DNA of 64,000 bases from Sphingomonas sp. TREG-RG-20F-R18-01 (GCF_022662475.1 NZ_JAKNQQ010000002.1:372001-436000), one strand, 5' to 3'; positions 26,703 through 36,287 are shown, numbered from the stretch's first letter. Translations and numbers: made by a program. The notes: a model not told the origin generated them from the letters alone.

Positions 26703-27334
26703 AGTGCGTTCCGGTCTTCGCGACGATTCTGGTCGCGCTGGCAATCATTGCGATGGTTGCACTTGGCGTGTGGCAGCTCGGGCGGCGGGCGGACAAGGCC
26801 GCGCTGCTCGCCCATTATGCGCGGAACGTCACACTGCCGCCGGTCGCCTTCCCCGCAATCCCCGTCGACGACGGGCTTTTATTCCGCCGTTCCAGTGCCT
26901 TATGCCTTGAGCCTGTGAGCTTCGCGATCGAGGGCGGGCGCAATGCGCACGGTGGCACGGGCTGGCGCCAGATCGCGCATTGCCGCACCGGCGCGGAAGG
27001 GCCGGGCTTCACGGTGCAGCTCGGGTTCGGCAAGGATCCGCACGCCAAGCCATCGTGGAAGGGCGGACCGGTCACGGGCTATATCAGTCACGCGCCCGAC
27101 CATCAGCCGCTGATCGCCGGTCTGTTCGGCAGCGCCGCGCCCAAGACGCTGATGCTCGTGGCCGACCCGCCGCTCGCCGGGCTCGATCCGAATCCGCAAC
27201 CCGATCTGTCGGCAGTGCCCAACAACCACCTCGCTTATGCGGTACAATGGTTCATCTTCGCCGCGATCGCCGCAATAATCTATGCGCTTGCGCTCCGGCG
27301 ACGCACGGTTGCCGAGTCGGACGCATCCCGCTAA
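26699..27334 (+). CDS. SURF1 family oxidase assembly protein
   Basis: 211 residues, at the short end for the family. Two membrane helices, at the N-terminus (ILVALAIIAMVALGVWQLGR) and the C-terminus (WFIFAAIAAIIYALALRRR), flank a periplasmic domain, as in SURF1. GVWQLGRR and the closing NNHLAYAVQWF are family motifs. SURF1 acts in haem a insertion into subunit I. The start overlaps the DUF983 stop (ATGA). Confidence 0.9.
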   Translation: MKCVPVFATILVALAIIAMVALGVWQLGRRADKAALLAHYARNVTLPPVAFPAIPVDDGLLFRRSSALCLEPVSFAIEGGRNAHGGTGWRQIAHCRTGAEGPGFTVQLGFGKDPHAKPSWKGGPVTGYISHAPDHQPLIAGLFGSAAPKTLMLVADPPLAGLDPNPQPDLSAVPNNHLAYAVQWFIFAAIAAIIYALALRRRTVAESDASR

Positions 27335-27345
27335 CCGCAGTCGCC

Positions 27346-28746
27346 ATGCGCTATATCAGCACGCGCGGCACTGCGCCGGCACTCGATTTCCGTGACGTGA
27401 CCCTCGCCGGGCTGGCGAGCGACGGCGGATTGTACCTCCCCGAAAGCTGGCCGCAGTTCACGCCGGAGCAGATCTCCGCGATGCGCGGGCTTTCCTATGT
27501 CGAGACCGCGGTGCAGGTGATGTTGCCGTTCGTCGGCGATGCGCTGAGCGAGGCGGAGCTGCGCGGATTGTGCGAGGAAGCGTACGGCCGGTTTGCGCAC
27601 GCCGCAGTCGTGCCGCTCGTCCAGCTCGATGCGCAGCACTGGCTGCTCGAGCTGTTCCACGGCCCGACGCTCGCGTTCAAGGACGTCGCGCTGCAATTGC
27701 TCGGGCTGCTGTTCGAACGCTTCCTGACCGGGACAAGTCAGCAACTGACCGTGATCGGTGCGACGTCGGGCGATACCGGCTCGGCGGCGATCGACGCGCT
27801 CGCCGGGCGTGCCGGGGTCGACGTGTTCATGCTCCACCCCAAGGGCCGCGTGTCGGATGTCCAGCGGCGGCAGATGACGACGGTGATCGCGCCCAACATC
27901 TATAACATCGCGCTCGAGGATTCGAGCTTCGACGATGCGCAGGCGCTGGTGAAGGCGATGTTCAACGACGACGCCTTTTCGCAGCGGTTCGCGCTGTCGG
28001 CGGTCAATTCGATCAACTGGGCGCGGCTGATGGCGCAGGTGGTCTATTATTTCTACGCCGCGGTCCGGCTGGGGGCGCCCGAGCGGCCGGTCGCCTTCTC
28101 GGTTCCGACGGGCAATTTCGGCGATGTGTTCGCGGGCTATGTCGCCTCCAAAATGGGGTTGCCGGTCGCCAAGCTGATCGTCGCGACCAACGTCAACGAC
28201 ATCCTCGCCCGCGCGCTCTCGACCGGGGATTATTCGAGCCGGAGCGTGATCCCGACGCCGAGCCCGTCGATGGACATCCAGGTGTCGAGCAATTTCGAGC
28301 GCCTGCTGTTCGATCTCGGCGGGCGCGATGGCCACGCGCTCGCGGCGCAGATGCAGGGGTTCGAGGCGACGCGCGCGATGCAGCTGACCAATGCGCAGCG
28401 CGCCGGTGCCGCCTCCCTGTTTGCGAGCGACAGCGTCGATCTCGACGACATGGCGCTGGCGATGCGGCGGACGTGCGAGCGAAGTGGGCAGGTGATCGAC
28501 CCGCATACCGCGATCGGGCTGGCGGCCGCGCACCGGGCGGGTCTCCCCGCCGACGTGCCAGTGGTGACGCTGGCAACCGCGCATGCCGCCAAGTTCCGCG
28601 ACGCGGTCGAGCGCGCGACCGGGCAGCGGCCGGGCCTTCCGGCCCGGATCGGCGACCTGTTCGACCGCGAGGAGCGCTATGACACGTTGCCGGGGACGTT
28701 CGACGCGGTGACGGCGTATATCGCCGAGCGGGCGACGGCGAAATGA
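27346..28746 (+). CDS. thrC: Threonine synthase
   Basis: 466 residues. PLP-binding Lys112 lies in FHGPTLAFKDVALQLLG; TSGDTGSAAIDAL binds the phosphate and VPTGNFGDVFAGY follows. It converts O-phosphohomoserine to threonine. The start is MRYISTRG, the standard family N-terminus; longer in-frame versions read back through surf1 and are rejected. It lies 11 bases after surf1, so it is probably cotranscribed with the oxidase operon. Confidence 0.96.
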   Translation: MRYISTRGTAPALDFRDVTLAGLASDGGLYLPESWPQFTPEQISAMRGLSYVETAVQVMLPFVGDALSEAELRGLCEEAYGRFAHAAVVPLVQLDAQHWLLELFHGPTLAFKDVALQLLGLLFERFLTGTSQQLTVIGATSGDTGSAAIDALAGRAGVDVFMLHPKGRVSDVQRRQMTTVIAPNIYNIALEDSSFDDAQALVKAMFNDDAFSQRFALSAVNSINWARLMAQVVYYFYAAVRLGAPERPVAFSVPTGNFGDVFAGYVASKMGLPVAKLIVATNVNDILARALSTGDYSSRSVIPTPSPSMDIQVSSNFERLLFDLGGRDGHALAAQMQGFEATRAMQLTNAQRAGAASLFASDSVDLDDMALAMRRTCERSGQVIDPHTAIGLAAAHRAGLPADVPVVTLATAHAAKFRDAVERATGQRPGLPARIGDLFDREERYDTLPGTFDAVTAYIAERATAK

Positions 28747-28772
28747 TGGCGCGTTGTTGTGTCGCTGTCTCC

Positions 28773-28789
28773 CCTCCCTGGAAGGGAGG
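28773..28789 (+). promoter_or_regulatory. Hairpin covering the ribosome-binding site of the methyltransferase gene
   Basis: CCTCCCT-GGA-AGGGAGG forms a seven-pair stem with a three-base loop, and the 3' strand is the Shine-Dalgarno sequence for ATG 28798. It could hold translation low unless opened. Confidence 0.45.
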
Positions 28790-28797
28790 AACCCAGC

Positions 28798-29661
28798 ATG
28801 ACGCTCCTCACTCTCATTACCGAACCCTGGGCCGATTACGGTCTCATCGACTCTGGCCATGGCCGCAAGCTCGAGCGCTATGGCCGCTTCCGTTTCATCC
28901 GGCCCGAGCCGCAGGCGATGTGGGCACCCGCGTCCGATCGCTGGGAAGCCGACGGCGACTTCATCGGCGCGTCCGACGAGGATGGCGGCGGGAAATGGCA
29001 TCTGTCGAAGGATGTGCCGCGCGGGGGCTGGCATGTGCGCTGGGAGGAACTGCTGTTCCTCGCGCAGAACACGCCGTTCCGGCATCTCGCCTTCTTCCCC
29101 GACATGGCCGCGCAATGGGCGTGGATGCGCGGGCGTGTGGCCGAGGGGGACGAGGTGCTCAACCTGTTCGGCTATACCGGGGTCGGGACGCTCGCGCTTG
29201 CCGCGAAGGGCGCGCGGATGACGCATGTCGATGCGTCGAAAAAGTCGGTCGAGGCGGGCAAGGCCAACGCCTTCCTGTCCGACATGGCGGATCGCCCGAT
29301 CCGCTGGATGGTCGACGACGCCGCGAAGTTCGCCGCGCGCGAGGTGCGGCGTGGGCGGCGCTACGACGGGATCTTCCTCGATCCGCCCAAGTTCGGGCGC
29401 GGGCCGGAGGGCGAGGTGTGGCGGCTGGAGGAGAATCTCCCGGCGCTGATCGCGGATTGCCGCGCGTTGCTGGATGTGGAGAGCAAGTTCCTGGTGCTGA
29501 CGGTCTATGCGGTGCGGATGTCGGCGCTCGCGATTGGCGAGCTGGTGCGGCAGGCGCTTGGCGATCTCGGCGGGACGGTCGAGGTCGGCGAGATGGCGGT
29601 GCGCGAGGAAGCACGCGGGTTGTTGCTTCCGACCGCGATTTTCGTGCGCTGGTCGAAGTAG
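28798..29661 (+). CDS. Class I SAM-dependent methyltransferase (RlmI-like)
   Basis: 287 residues. SAM-binding motif I is EVLNLFGYTGVGTLALAAKGA; the acidic motif THVDASKKSVEAGKANA and the catalytic-site motif IFLDPPKFGRG resemble rRNA cytosine-C5 methyltransferases of the RlmI/RlmK kind, but the N-terminal PUA domain is missing. Substrate unknown. ATG 28798 is chosen for its AGGGAGGA site; an earlier in-frame ATG (28759) would start inside the hairpin region. Confidence 0.85.
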   Translation: MTLLTLITEPWADYGLIDSGHGRKLERYGRFRFIRPEPQAMWAPASDRWEADGDFIGASDEDGGGKWHLSKDVPRGGWHVRWEELLFLAQNTPFRHLAFFPDMAAQWAWMRGRVAEGDEVLNLFGYTGVGTLALAAKGARMTHVDASKKSVEAGKANAFLSDMADRPIRWMVDDAAKFAAREVRRGRRYDGIFLDPPKFGRGPEGEVWRLEENLPALIADCRALLDVESKFLVLTVYAVRMSALAIGELVRQALGDLGGTVEVGEMAVREEARGLLLPTAIFVRWSK

Positions 29662-29797
29662 CGGGGGCGCCGGGGCTGGCGTCGTCACTGCGGCGGCGGC
29701 GCGACTTCTGCGAAAATTGCGGATGGACATCACGCTTCGTGTTTTCCCGCAAAGGCGAGACCTTTGCCAAAATCGGTTTACCGACCGGTCCCGCGTT

Positions 29798-29886
29798 GTT
29801 TTCCCGCGAAAGCGGGAATCCAGGGTATAGCAAAGCAACACCTGAACGCTCGCGCGACTCCTGGGCTCCCGCTTCCGCGAGAGAAC
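29798..29886. repeat. Inverted repeat (family A) upstream of ydbH-like gene
   Basis: Left arm GTTTTCCCGCGAAAGCGGGA... and right arm ending GCTTCCGCGAGAGAAC, with matching inner parts TCCAGGG/CCTGG. A partial extra copy (GTTTTCCCGCAAAGGCGAGA) starts at about 29740. It fills the 290-bp gap between the methyltransferase and the ydbH-like gene. Confidence 0.7.
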
Positions 29887-29952
29887 GGATATGGTTTCGC
29901 AGAGGCCTCGCCTGCGCCGGGGTGACGGGGGGGCTTCTGTCCGTCTAAGGTC

Positions 29953-32900
29953 TTGGCGCAAGGCAATGCGGGTGACGAAGACGGCGTGACGGACGATATT
30001 CCCGAGGAATCGGTTTCGCCCGTGGCAACCGGGCGGCGTCGTGCGTCATGGCGATGGGTCCTGTCCGGCATCGTGCTGGCGATCCTCGTCCTGCTCGCTG
30101 CGCTGTGGCTCGCGCGCAAACCCGTCGCCGAGCATTTCATCGACGATGCGCTCAGTGCCGCGCACGTGCCCGCGCGCTACGAGATTTCGCGGATCGGGCT
30201 GCGCACGCAGCGGCTGACCAACGTGCGGATCGGCGATCCCGCACGGCCCGATCTGGTCGCCGACTGGGTCGAGGTCGATACCAGCCTGTGGTTTTCGGGC
30301 GTCGGGATCACCGCGATCCGCGTGGGCCATGTCGCGATGCGGGCCACGCTCGCGAACGGCAAGGTGTCGTACGGATCGATCGACCGCCTGCTCCCCGCGC
30401 CGTCGGGCAAGCCGTTCGCGCTGCCCGCATTCCATGCCGAGATCGCGGATGCGCGGATCGCGCTGGCGACGCCGTACGGACCGGTCGCGCTGGCGCTTGC
30501 GGGTCGGGGAAAGCTCGACGACGGGTTCCGGGGAACGCTCGGCGCGCGGTCCACCGCGCTTGACCTGAGCGGTTGCCGGATCTCGGTGCTGAACGCCACC
30601 TTCGCCATCCGGATCGATGCGGCGCGGCCGAGCCTGGCGGGTCCGGTCGCCGTCGATCGTGCGGCATGCAAGGGTGTCGTCGTGGCGCGGGTGCGGGCGG
30701 ATGTGTCGGTCGCGCTCGGGCTGACGCTCGACCATTTCAAGGGCAAGGCGCAACTGGTGATCGGCGACGTCTCAAGCGCGGCCGCGCGCGTGCAGCAGGT
30801 GGCGGGGACGGTCGCGTTCGTCGGCTCGGCGGAGGATGTCTCCGGGGCGGTCGACCTGACGTCGGGGGCGCTCGCTGCGGCGGGAACGCGTGCGGGCGGG
30901 GCGGGGGTAAGCGGCCGCTATCGCTACGCCGACGACGGTTTCGCGTTCGATGGCCGCGTCCACGCGGATCGCGCGGCGGTGCCGCCTGCGCTGCTCGCGC
31001 GACTGAGACCGATGCGCAGCGTCGGGGCAGGCACGCCGATCGCGCCACTCGCCGCCAGGCTGTCGGCGGCGCTCGAGTCCGCGGGGCGATCGATCGATGG
31101 CACTGCGGCGGTCTCGGCGATTATCGACGGCAAGCGCGGTCAGCTGGTCGTATCGCGGCTCGACCTGGCGAGGGCCTCGGGCGCGCGCGCGACGCTGTCG
31201 GGTGGGAGCGGCGTGGTCTATCGCTGGCCGGGCGGGGTGCGGATCGCAGGCGAGGCGGTGTTCGCGGGCGGCGGTCTCCCTTCGGCGCGGATCATCATCG
31301 CGCAGGCGGCACCCGGCGCGGCGCTGGTCGGGCGGGCGGTGGTCGAGCCCTATGCGGCTGCGGGTGCGCGGCTCGTCGTCGCGCCGATCGCCTTCTCCGC
31401 CGGGGGCGGCGGCGCGAGCCGGATCGCCACGCGGATCGCCCTGAGCGGCCCGCTCGGCGATGGGCGGGTCGAGGCGCTCGCGCTGCCGGTGGAGGCGCGT
31501 TGGGACGGGCGCGGGACGCTGATCGTCAATCCGGGCTGCGCGCCGATCGGCTTCGCGCGGTTGCGCACCAATGGCATCGACTTGCCGCGATCCGCGCTGA
31601 CGGTGTGCCCGCAGGATGGTGCGCTGGTGCGGCTGGCGAACGGTCGGCTTGGCGGTGGTGGCCGGATCGGCGGCGCGCGGCTGGCGGGGACGCTGGGCGC
31701 CTCGCCGGTGACGCTCGCGCTGCGCCGTGTGGCGTGGACCCTTGCGGACGGACGGTTTGGCGCGAACGGGGTTGGCCTGCGGCTGGGTGCGCCGGAGCGG
31801 GTGACGCGGCTCGATATTACCGATCTCACCGGCGCGGTGGCCGACGGCGGCGCGGCGGGGCGGTTCGTCGGGGCGGGCGGGCAGATCGGTGCGGTGCCGC
31901 TGGTGCTGTCGGGTGCGACGGGCGGGTGGCGGTTCGCGAGCGGCACGCTTGGCGTGGACGGCACGATGACGGTCGCGGATGCTGCCGCCGTCGCGCGCTT
32001 CCGGCCGCTCGCGGCGCGCGACGTCACGCTCCGGCTCGAGGCCGGCCGGATCACCGCGGGCGGCGCACTGTTCGAACCGAGCCGCTCCGTACGCGTCGCG
32101 GACGTCACGATCGTCCATGACCTTACGCCGGGGACCGGCCATGCCGACCTGCGTGTGCCGGGGATCGTCTTCGGGCCGAAGTTCCAGCCCGAATTGCTGA
32201 CGCCGCTGACGCTGGGCGTGGTCGCGGATGTCGTCGGCACGGTTGCGGGCGCGGGGCATATCCGCTGGACGCCGCAGGGGGTGACGAGCGACGGCGTGTT
32301 CGGCACCGCCAATACCGATCTTGCCGCCGCGTTCGGTCCGGTGACGGGGATCGCGGGCGAAGTGCGTTTTACCGACCTGCTCGCGCTCGCCACCGCGCCG
32401 GGGCAGGTGGCGACGGTCAAGAGCATCAACCCGGGGATCGCGGTGACCGACGGGACGATCCGCTATCAATTACTGCCCGGCACGCGGATCGCGGTCGAGG
32501 AAGGGGTGTGGCCGTTTGCGGGGGGCGCGCTGCGGCTCGAGCCGACGCTGCTTGATTTCGGATCGCCGCAGGAACGGCGGATGACGTTCCGCGTGACCGG
32601 CATGGAGGCGGCGCAATTCCTCCAGCAGTTCGATTTCAAGAACCTCGATGCGACCGGCGTGTTCGACGGCGTCTTGCCGATGGTGTTCGATGCGAGCGGC
32701 GGGCGGATCGTCGACGGACGGCTGGCGGTGCGGCCGGGCGGGGGAGCGATCGCCTATGTCGGGGAGATCACGCAGAAGGACCTCGGCTTCTGGGGCAATT
32801 ATGCGTTCCAGGCGCTGAAATCGCTGCAATATCGCAACCTGTCGCTGGTGATGAACGGACCGCTCGCGGGCGAGATGATCACCGAGGTCACGTTCGCCGG

Positions 32901-33135
32901 GATCAGCCAGGGCAAGGGGGCGAAGCGCAACTTCCTGTTCGACCGGCTCCAGAAATTGCCCTTGGTGTTCAACATCCGCGTGCGCGCGCCGTTCCGGCAG
33001 CTGATCGATTCGGCGCAGAGCTTCTACGATCCCAAGCGGTTGATCGAACGCAATCTGCCGAGCCTGCTGCTCGAGCAGGACAAGCAGTCGAAACCCCCCG
33101 TTATTCAGCCCCCGGAAAGCAGAATCGTGCCATGA
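29953..33135 (+). CDS. ydbH: YdbH-family AsmA-like intermembrane lipid-transport protein
   Basis: About 1060 residues. A cytoplasmic N-terminus (RRRASWRW), one membrane anchor (VLSGIVLAILVLLAALWLA), and a very long beta-rich periplasmic part fit the AsmA-like bridge proteins (TamB, YhdP, YdbH). The assignment rests mainly on the following genes, a YnbE-like lipoprotein and a YdbL-like protein, the same order as E. coli ydbH-ynbE-ydbL. In E. coli this set moves phospholipids to the outer membrane, redundantly with TamB and YhdP. There is no ATG near the expected start; TTG 29953 or GTG 29986 are candidates. Confidence 0.87.
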   Translation: MAQGNAGDEDGVTDDIPEESVSPVATGRRRASWRWVLSGIVLAILVLLAALWLARKPVAEHFIDDALSAAHVPARYEISRIGLRTQRLTNVRIGDPARPDLVADWVEVDTSLWFSGVGITAIRVGHVAMRATLANGKVSYGSIDRLLPAPSGKPFALPAFHAEIADARIALATPYGPVALALAGRGKLDDGFRGTLGARSTALDLSGCRISVLNATFAIRIDAARPSLAGPVAVDRAACKGVVVARVRADVSVALGLTLDHFKGKAQLVIGDVSSAAARVQQVAGTVAFVGSAEDVSGAVDLTSGALAAAGTRAGGAGVSGRYRYADDGFAFDGRVHADRAAVPPALLARLRPMRSVGAGTPIAPLAARLSAALESAGRSIDGTAAVSAIIDGKRGQLVVSRLDLARASGARATLSGGSGVVYRWPGGVRIAGEAVFAGGGLPSARIIIAQAAPGAALVGRAVVEPYAAAGARLVVAPIAFSAGGGGASRIATRIALSGPLGDGRVEALALPVEARWDGRGTLIVNPGCAPIGFARLRTNGIDLPRSALTVCPQDGALVRLANGRLGGGGRIGGARLAGTLGASPVTLALRRVAWTLADGRFGANGVGLRLGAPERVTRLDITDLTGAVADGGAAGRFVGAGGQIGAVPLVLSGATGGWRFASGTLGVDGTMTVADAAAVARFRPLAARDVTLRLEAGRITAGGALFEPSRSVRVADVTIVHDLTPGTGHADLRVPGIVFGPKFQPELLTPLTLGVVADVVGTVAGAGHIRWTPQGVTSDGVFGTANTDLAAAFGPVTGIAGEVRFTDLLALATAPGQVATVKSINPGIAVTDGTIRYQLLPGTRIAVEEGVWPFAGGALRLEPTLLDFGSPQERRMTFRVTGMEAAQFLQQFDFKNLDATGVFDGVLPMVFDASGGRIVDGRLAVRPGGGAIAYVGEITQKDLGFWGNYAFQALKSLQYRNLSLVMNGPLAGEMITEVTFAGISQGKGAKRNFLFDRLQKLPLVFNIRVRAPFRQLIDSAQSFYDPKRLIERNLPSLLLEQDKQSKPPVIQPPESRIVP

Positions 33136-33365
33136 GCGAAACAGGATTGACGATCGATATGGGACGACCGAGCATCGCAGCGATGAAACGAATGGCATCG
33201 ACCGCGAGTTTGGGTGCCCTGATGACGCTGGCGGGCTGCGTCAGCATCAATGCGCCCGACAAGCCGATCGAGATCAATCTCAACATCAATGTGAAGCAGG
33301 AAGTCGTCTACCGGCTCGACAATCAGGCCAAGACGGTGATCCAGTCCAACCCGGGAATCTTCTGA
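33132..33365 (+). CDS. ynbE: YnbE-like outer-membrane lipoprotein
   Basis: 77 residues. The lipobox LMTLAGC (Cys36) is followed by a short mature part (IEINLNINVKQEVVYRLDN) that matches the YnbE family. YnbE is the outer-membrane partner of YdbH. ATG 33132 overlaps the ydbH-like stop (ATGA); an internal ATG at 33183 (MKRMAS) would give a more usual 18-residue signal peptide and may be the true start. Confidence 0.85.
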   Translation: MSETGLTIDMGRPSIAAMKRMASTASLGALMTLAGCVSINAPDKPIEINLNINVKQEVVYRLDNQAKTVIQSNPGIF

Positions 33366-33740
33366 ATGCGTACGTGGAAAATGGCGGCGATGCTCGCCGC
33401 GGCAGTGTTGCTCGGGACGGCGGGCGTCGCGCTGGCGCAGGACGACTGGAAGGCGGCGCGCGCCGCCGGGCAGATCGGCGAGCAGCCCGATGGCTATCTC
33501 GGCGTGGTGGGGGCGTCGACGCCCTCGCTGGCGGCGCTGGTCGCGCACGTCAACATCCAGCGCAAGTCGGTCTACACGCGCGAGGCGGCGGCGAACAACG
33601 CGACGGTCGAGGATTTCGCGTTTACGTCGGGGTGCAACCTGATCGCGAAGACGGCGCCGGGGGACAAGTATCGCGCGCCGGGCGGCGCGTGGAAGACGCG
33701 TGAAGCGGGTGCACCGGAGCGGGACTCGCGCTGTTTGTGA
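33366..33740 (+). CDS. ydbL: YdbL-like DUF1318 periplasmic protein
   Basis: 124 residues with a signal peptide ending near GVALAQ and a DUF1318 domain: ARAAGQIGEQPDGYLGVV, then VNIQRKSVYTREAA. YdbL is a periplasmic modulator of the YdbH-YnbE bridge in E. coli. Its ATG directly follows the ynbE stop. Confidence 0.88.
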   Translation: MRTWKMAAMLAAAVLLGTAGVALAQDDWKAARAAGQIGEQPDGYLGVVGASTPSLAALVAHVNIQRKSVYTREAAANNATVEDFAFTSGCNLIAKTAPGDKYRAPGGAWKTREAGAPERDSRCL

Positions 33741-33754
33741 TGTAAACAGCGCAT

Positions 33755-33852
33755 CCACCCCGGCGAAGGCCGGGGCCCAAGAGCGGAACGCTGACTGTTG
33801 AAGCGTCGCGTCCGTTGCCTTCGACCTCGCTACTGGGCCCCGGCCTTCGCGA
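33755..33852. repeat. Inverted repeat (family B), copy 1
   Basis: Arms CACCCCGGCGAAGGCCGGGG and CTGGGCCCCGGCCTTCGC around a loop of about 50 bp. It is part of the 321-bp gene-free stretch between ydbL and the TlpA-like gene, which holds only such repeats. Confidence 0.75.
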
Positions 33853-33883
33853 GACCTTGGCGAAAGTCACTCGATCCCGCATC

Positions 33884-34000
33884 CGTCACCCCGGCGAAGG
33901 CCGGGGCCGCTTGGTTGCCCGGGCGCGGCGGGACGGCTGGGTGCGGTATCGCCGGTTCTAACCCCCTAACATGGCGGCCCCGGCCTTCGCCGGGGTGACG
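33884..34000. repeat. Inverted repeat (family B), copy 2, perfect 27-bp arms
   Basis: Positions 33884-33910 (CGTCACCCCGGCGAAGGCCG...) and 33974-34000 are exact reverse complements over 27 bp. A further partial copy (CCCCTTCGCCGGGGTG) lies at about 34035. The convergent neighbours suggest a bidirectional 3' end. Confidence 0.8.
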
Positions 34001-34061
34001 GGAAGGGGCAAAGTGCGACTTTCGCAGAGGTCTCCCCTTCGCCGGGGTGGTGGGCATTGGA

Positions 34062-34631
34062 CTACTTCGCCTCCGCCAGCGCTGCCTTCGCGGCGGCACT
34101 CGTCCAGTCCATCCCGCCGGTCGAGCGCCACACTTCGTGGCCGGTCGAATCGAACAGGATGCTCATCGGCAGGCTCGCCTCATAGGTGACGCTCAAAGCG
34201 ACGTTCTTGTCGAGATAGGGTTTCAGCCGCTTGAAGCCGTTCTTCGCGAAATAGGCCTGGATCGTCGGCCGGTCCTTGTCCTGGCTGATCGCGACGACGG
34301 TGATGGTCTCCGCCGCCGCGTCCAGCGTCGGCATTTCCTTGACGCAGGGCCCGCACCACGTCGCCCACAGGTTGACGAGCACCGGCTTGCCCTTGAACCG
34401 CGCGAGCGTCATCGGCTTGCCGTCGGGGCCTTCGAAGCTGACCGACGGCGCGGGGTCGCCCTTGTGGGTGCGGTCGATCTTCTCGGCCTTTGCCGGAGCG
34501 GGGGTGGACGCGGCGGGAGTCGCCTCGGCTTGCCGGTTGCCCGAGACTTGCTTATCGCAACCCGCGACAAGGCCCAGCAGCAGGACCGGGACGATCGCCG
34601 AGCGGAACACCAAAATGGTCGAGACTGACAT
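34062..34631 (-). CDS. TlpA-like thioredoxin-fold lipoprotein
   Basis: 189 residues. A lipoprotein signal (LLLGLVAGC, Cys25), an Ala/Pro linker, then a thioredoxin fold with the redox pair WCGPC (Cys93, Cys96) and a cis-Pro region [10 protein letters not shown]. It is probably a periplasmic disulfide reductase; TlpA-type proteins serve cytochrome c or CuA maturation. Its ATG and the argH ATG share the tetranucleotide CATG at 34629-34632 on opposite strands, so each 5' region lies in the other's gene. Confidence 0.9.
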   Translation of the reverse strand: MSVSTILVFRSAIVPVLLLGLVAGCDKQVSGNRQAEATPAASTPAPAKAEKIDRTHKGDPAPSVSFEGPDGKPMTLARFKGKPVLVNLWATWCGPCVKEMPTLDAAAETITVVAISQDKDRPTIQAYFAKNGFKRLKPYLDKNVALSVTYEASLPMSILFDSTGHEVWRSTGGMDWTSAAAKAALAEAK

Positions 34632-36021
34632 GAACGAAACATCCAATGCGATGTGGGGCGGGCGCTTTGCCGAGGGTCCGGCCGCGGTCATGCGATCGAT
34701 AAATGCCTCGATCCCGTTCGACAAGCGGCTGTGGCAGCAGGATGTCGCGGGATCGAAGGCGCACGTCGCGATGCTCGGGCAGCAGGGCATCGTCTCGGCG
34801 GAGGACGCGGCGACGATATCGGCGGGGCTCGACACGGTCGCGGCGCATTATGCCGCGCATGGCGTGACCGAGGACATGGTCCTCGAAGACATCCACATGC
34901 AGACCGAGGCGCGGCTCGCCGAGGCGATCGGGCCGGTCGCGGGGCGGCTCCACACCGCACGGTCGCGCAACGACCAGGTCGCGACCGACTTCAAACTGTG
35001 GGTGCGCGACGCGATCAATCAGATCGACGCGGCCCTCGGCCAGTTCCAGGATGCGCTGCTGACCCGCGCCGAGGAACATGCCGCGAGCGTGATGCCCGGC
35101 TTCACGCATCTGCAAAGCGCGCAGCCGGTGACGCTCGGCCATCACCTGATGGCGTATCACGAGATGATCGCACGCGACCGCAGCCGCTTCGCCGATGCGC
35201 GAGCGCGCGGCAATCTGTGCCCGCTGGGCTCGGCGGCACTGGCCGGAACGGGCTTCCCGATCGACCGCGAAATGACCGCGCAGGCGCTCGGGTTCGACGG
35301 GCCGACGCGCAATTCGCTCGATGGCGTGTCCGACCGCGACTTCGCGCTCGATTACCTGACGGCGGCGACGCAATGTTCGTTGCATCTCAGCCGGCTGGCC
35401 GAGGAGTTCGTGCTGTGGGCGTCGCAGCCGTTCGGCTTCGTCTCGCTGTCGGACCAATGGTCGACCGGCAGCTCGATCATGCCGCAGAAGCGCAACCCTG
35501 ACGCCGCCGAACTGGTGCGCGGGCACGCAGGGCGGATCCTCGGCTGCATGACCGCGCTGATGGTGACGATGAAGGGCCTGCCGCTCGCCTATTCCAAGGA
35601 CATGCAGGACGACAAGCCGCCGGTGTTCGAGGCGCACGACTTGCTAGACCTATCGATCGCGGCGATGACCGGGATGGTCGCGAGCGCGACGTTCAAGACC
35701 GAGCGAATGCGGCAGGTCGCGGAATCGGGGTTCGCGACCGCGACCGATCTGGCGGACTGGCTGGTGCGCGAAGCGGGCGTGCCGTTCCGCGAGGCGCATC
35801 ACATCACCGGCCAAGCGGTGCGCCGCGCGGAGACGCTGGGCGTGATGCTCGACGCGCTGTCGCTTGAGGATCTGCAGGCGATCGATGTGCGGATCGACGC
35901 GCGGGTGTTCGACGTGCTGAGCGTCGATGCCTCGGTCGCGAGCCGGACGAGCTTCGGCGGCACCGCCCCCAGCAACGTGCGCGCCGCGGTGGCGGCGGCG
36001 CGGGAAGGATCGCATCGATGA
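34630..36021 (+). CDS. argH: Argininosuccinate lyase
   Basis: 463 residues. The family signature [12 protein letters not shown] lies at about 280-291 with the catalytic Ser in the flexible loop; the general-acid region [15 protein letters not shown] (His160) and [12 protein letters not shown] are intact. It splits argininosuccinate to arginine and fumarate. Start ATG 34630 ([13 protein letters not shown]) fits the family; ATG 34615 is also in frame. It overlaps the next lipoprotein gene (ATGA). Confidence 0.95.
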   Translation: MNETSNAMWGGRFAEGPAAVMRSINASIPFDKRLWQQDVAGSKAHVAMLGQQGIVSAEDAATISAGLDTVAAHYAAHGVTEDMVLEDIHMQTEARLAEAIGPVAGRLHTARSRNDQVATDFKLWVRDAINQIDAALGQFQDALLTRAEEHAASVMPGFTHLQSAQPVTLGHHLMAYHEMIARDRSRFADARARGNLCPLGSAALAGTGFPIDREMTAQALGFDGPTRNSLDGVSDRDFALDYLTAATQCSLHLSRLAEEFVLWASQPFGFVSLSDQWSTGSSIMPQKRNPDAAELVRGHAGRILGCMTALMVTMKGLPLAYSKDMQDDKPPVFEAHDLLDLSIAAMTGMVASATFKTERMRQVAESGFATATDLADWLVREAGVPFREAHHITGQAVRRAETLGVMLDALSLEDLQAIDVRIDARVFDVLSVDASVASRTSFGGTAPSNVRAAVAAAREGSHR

Positions 36022-36275
36022 AACGCTTGGCTCTCGGGTTTTCAGTGGGCGGGTTTGCAGCGGGGCTCCTGCTGTCGGGCTGTGGCGCGTCCTCCGCGCT
36101 CAAACCGGCGGAGGGGCAGCCGCTCCCGGTCGCGCCTTATGGGGCCAAGGCGACACCGACACCCACGCAGTTGCTGACGCCCAGCAACCAGGCCCGACCC
36201 GAGCGCAGCGATGAGCTGCTGAAGAATTCCCAGGAACGGCGCGGCGACGAATTCGACTTGCCCCCGCCCAATTGA
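36018..36275 (+). CDS. Small lipoprotein between argH and lysA (LptM-like position)
   Basis: 85 residues with a lipobox LLLSGC (Cys22) and a Pro-rich, charged mature part of about 63 residues. Alphaproteobacterial argH-lysA operons commonly have such a gene, annotated in some genomes as LptM, which helps the LptD LPS translocon mature. The sequence itself is too low in complexity to confirm that. Its ATG overlaps the argH stop. Confidence 0.78.
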   Translation: MKRLALGFSVGGFAAGLLLSGCGASSALKPAEGQPLPVAPYGAKATPTPTQLLTPSNQARPERSDELLKNSQERRGDEFDLPPPN

Positions 36276-36287
36276 TCGGCTGATTTC

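Noticed and set aside
27331..29961. 876-residue minus-strand open frame opposite thrC and the methyltransferase
   Set aside because: Low-complexity Arg-rich translation, no domains, and no promoter or ribosome-binding site seen.
33741..34061. CRISPR array or small RNA in the repeat-rich gap
   Set aside because: The repeats are inverted palindromes of REP type with unequal spacing, not regularly spaced direct repeats.
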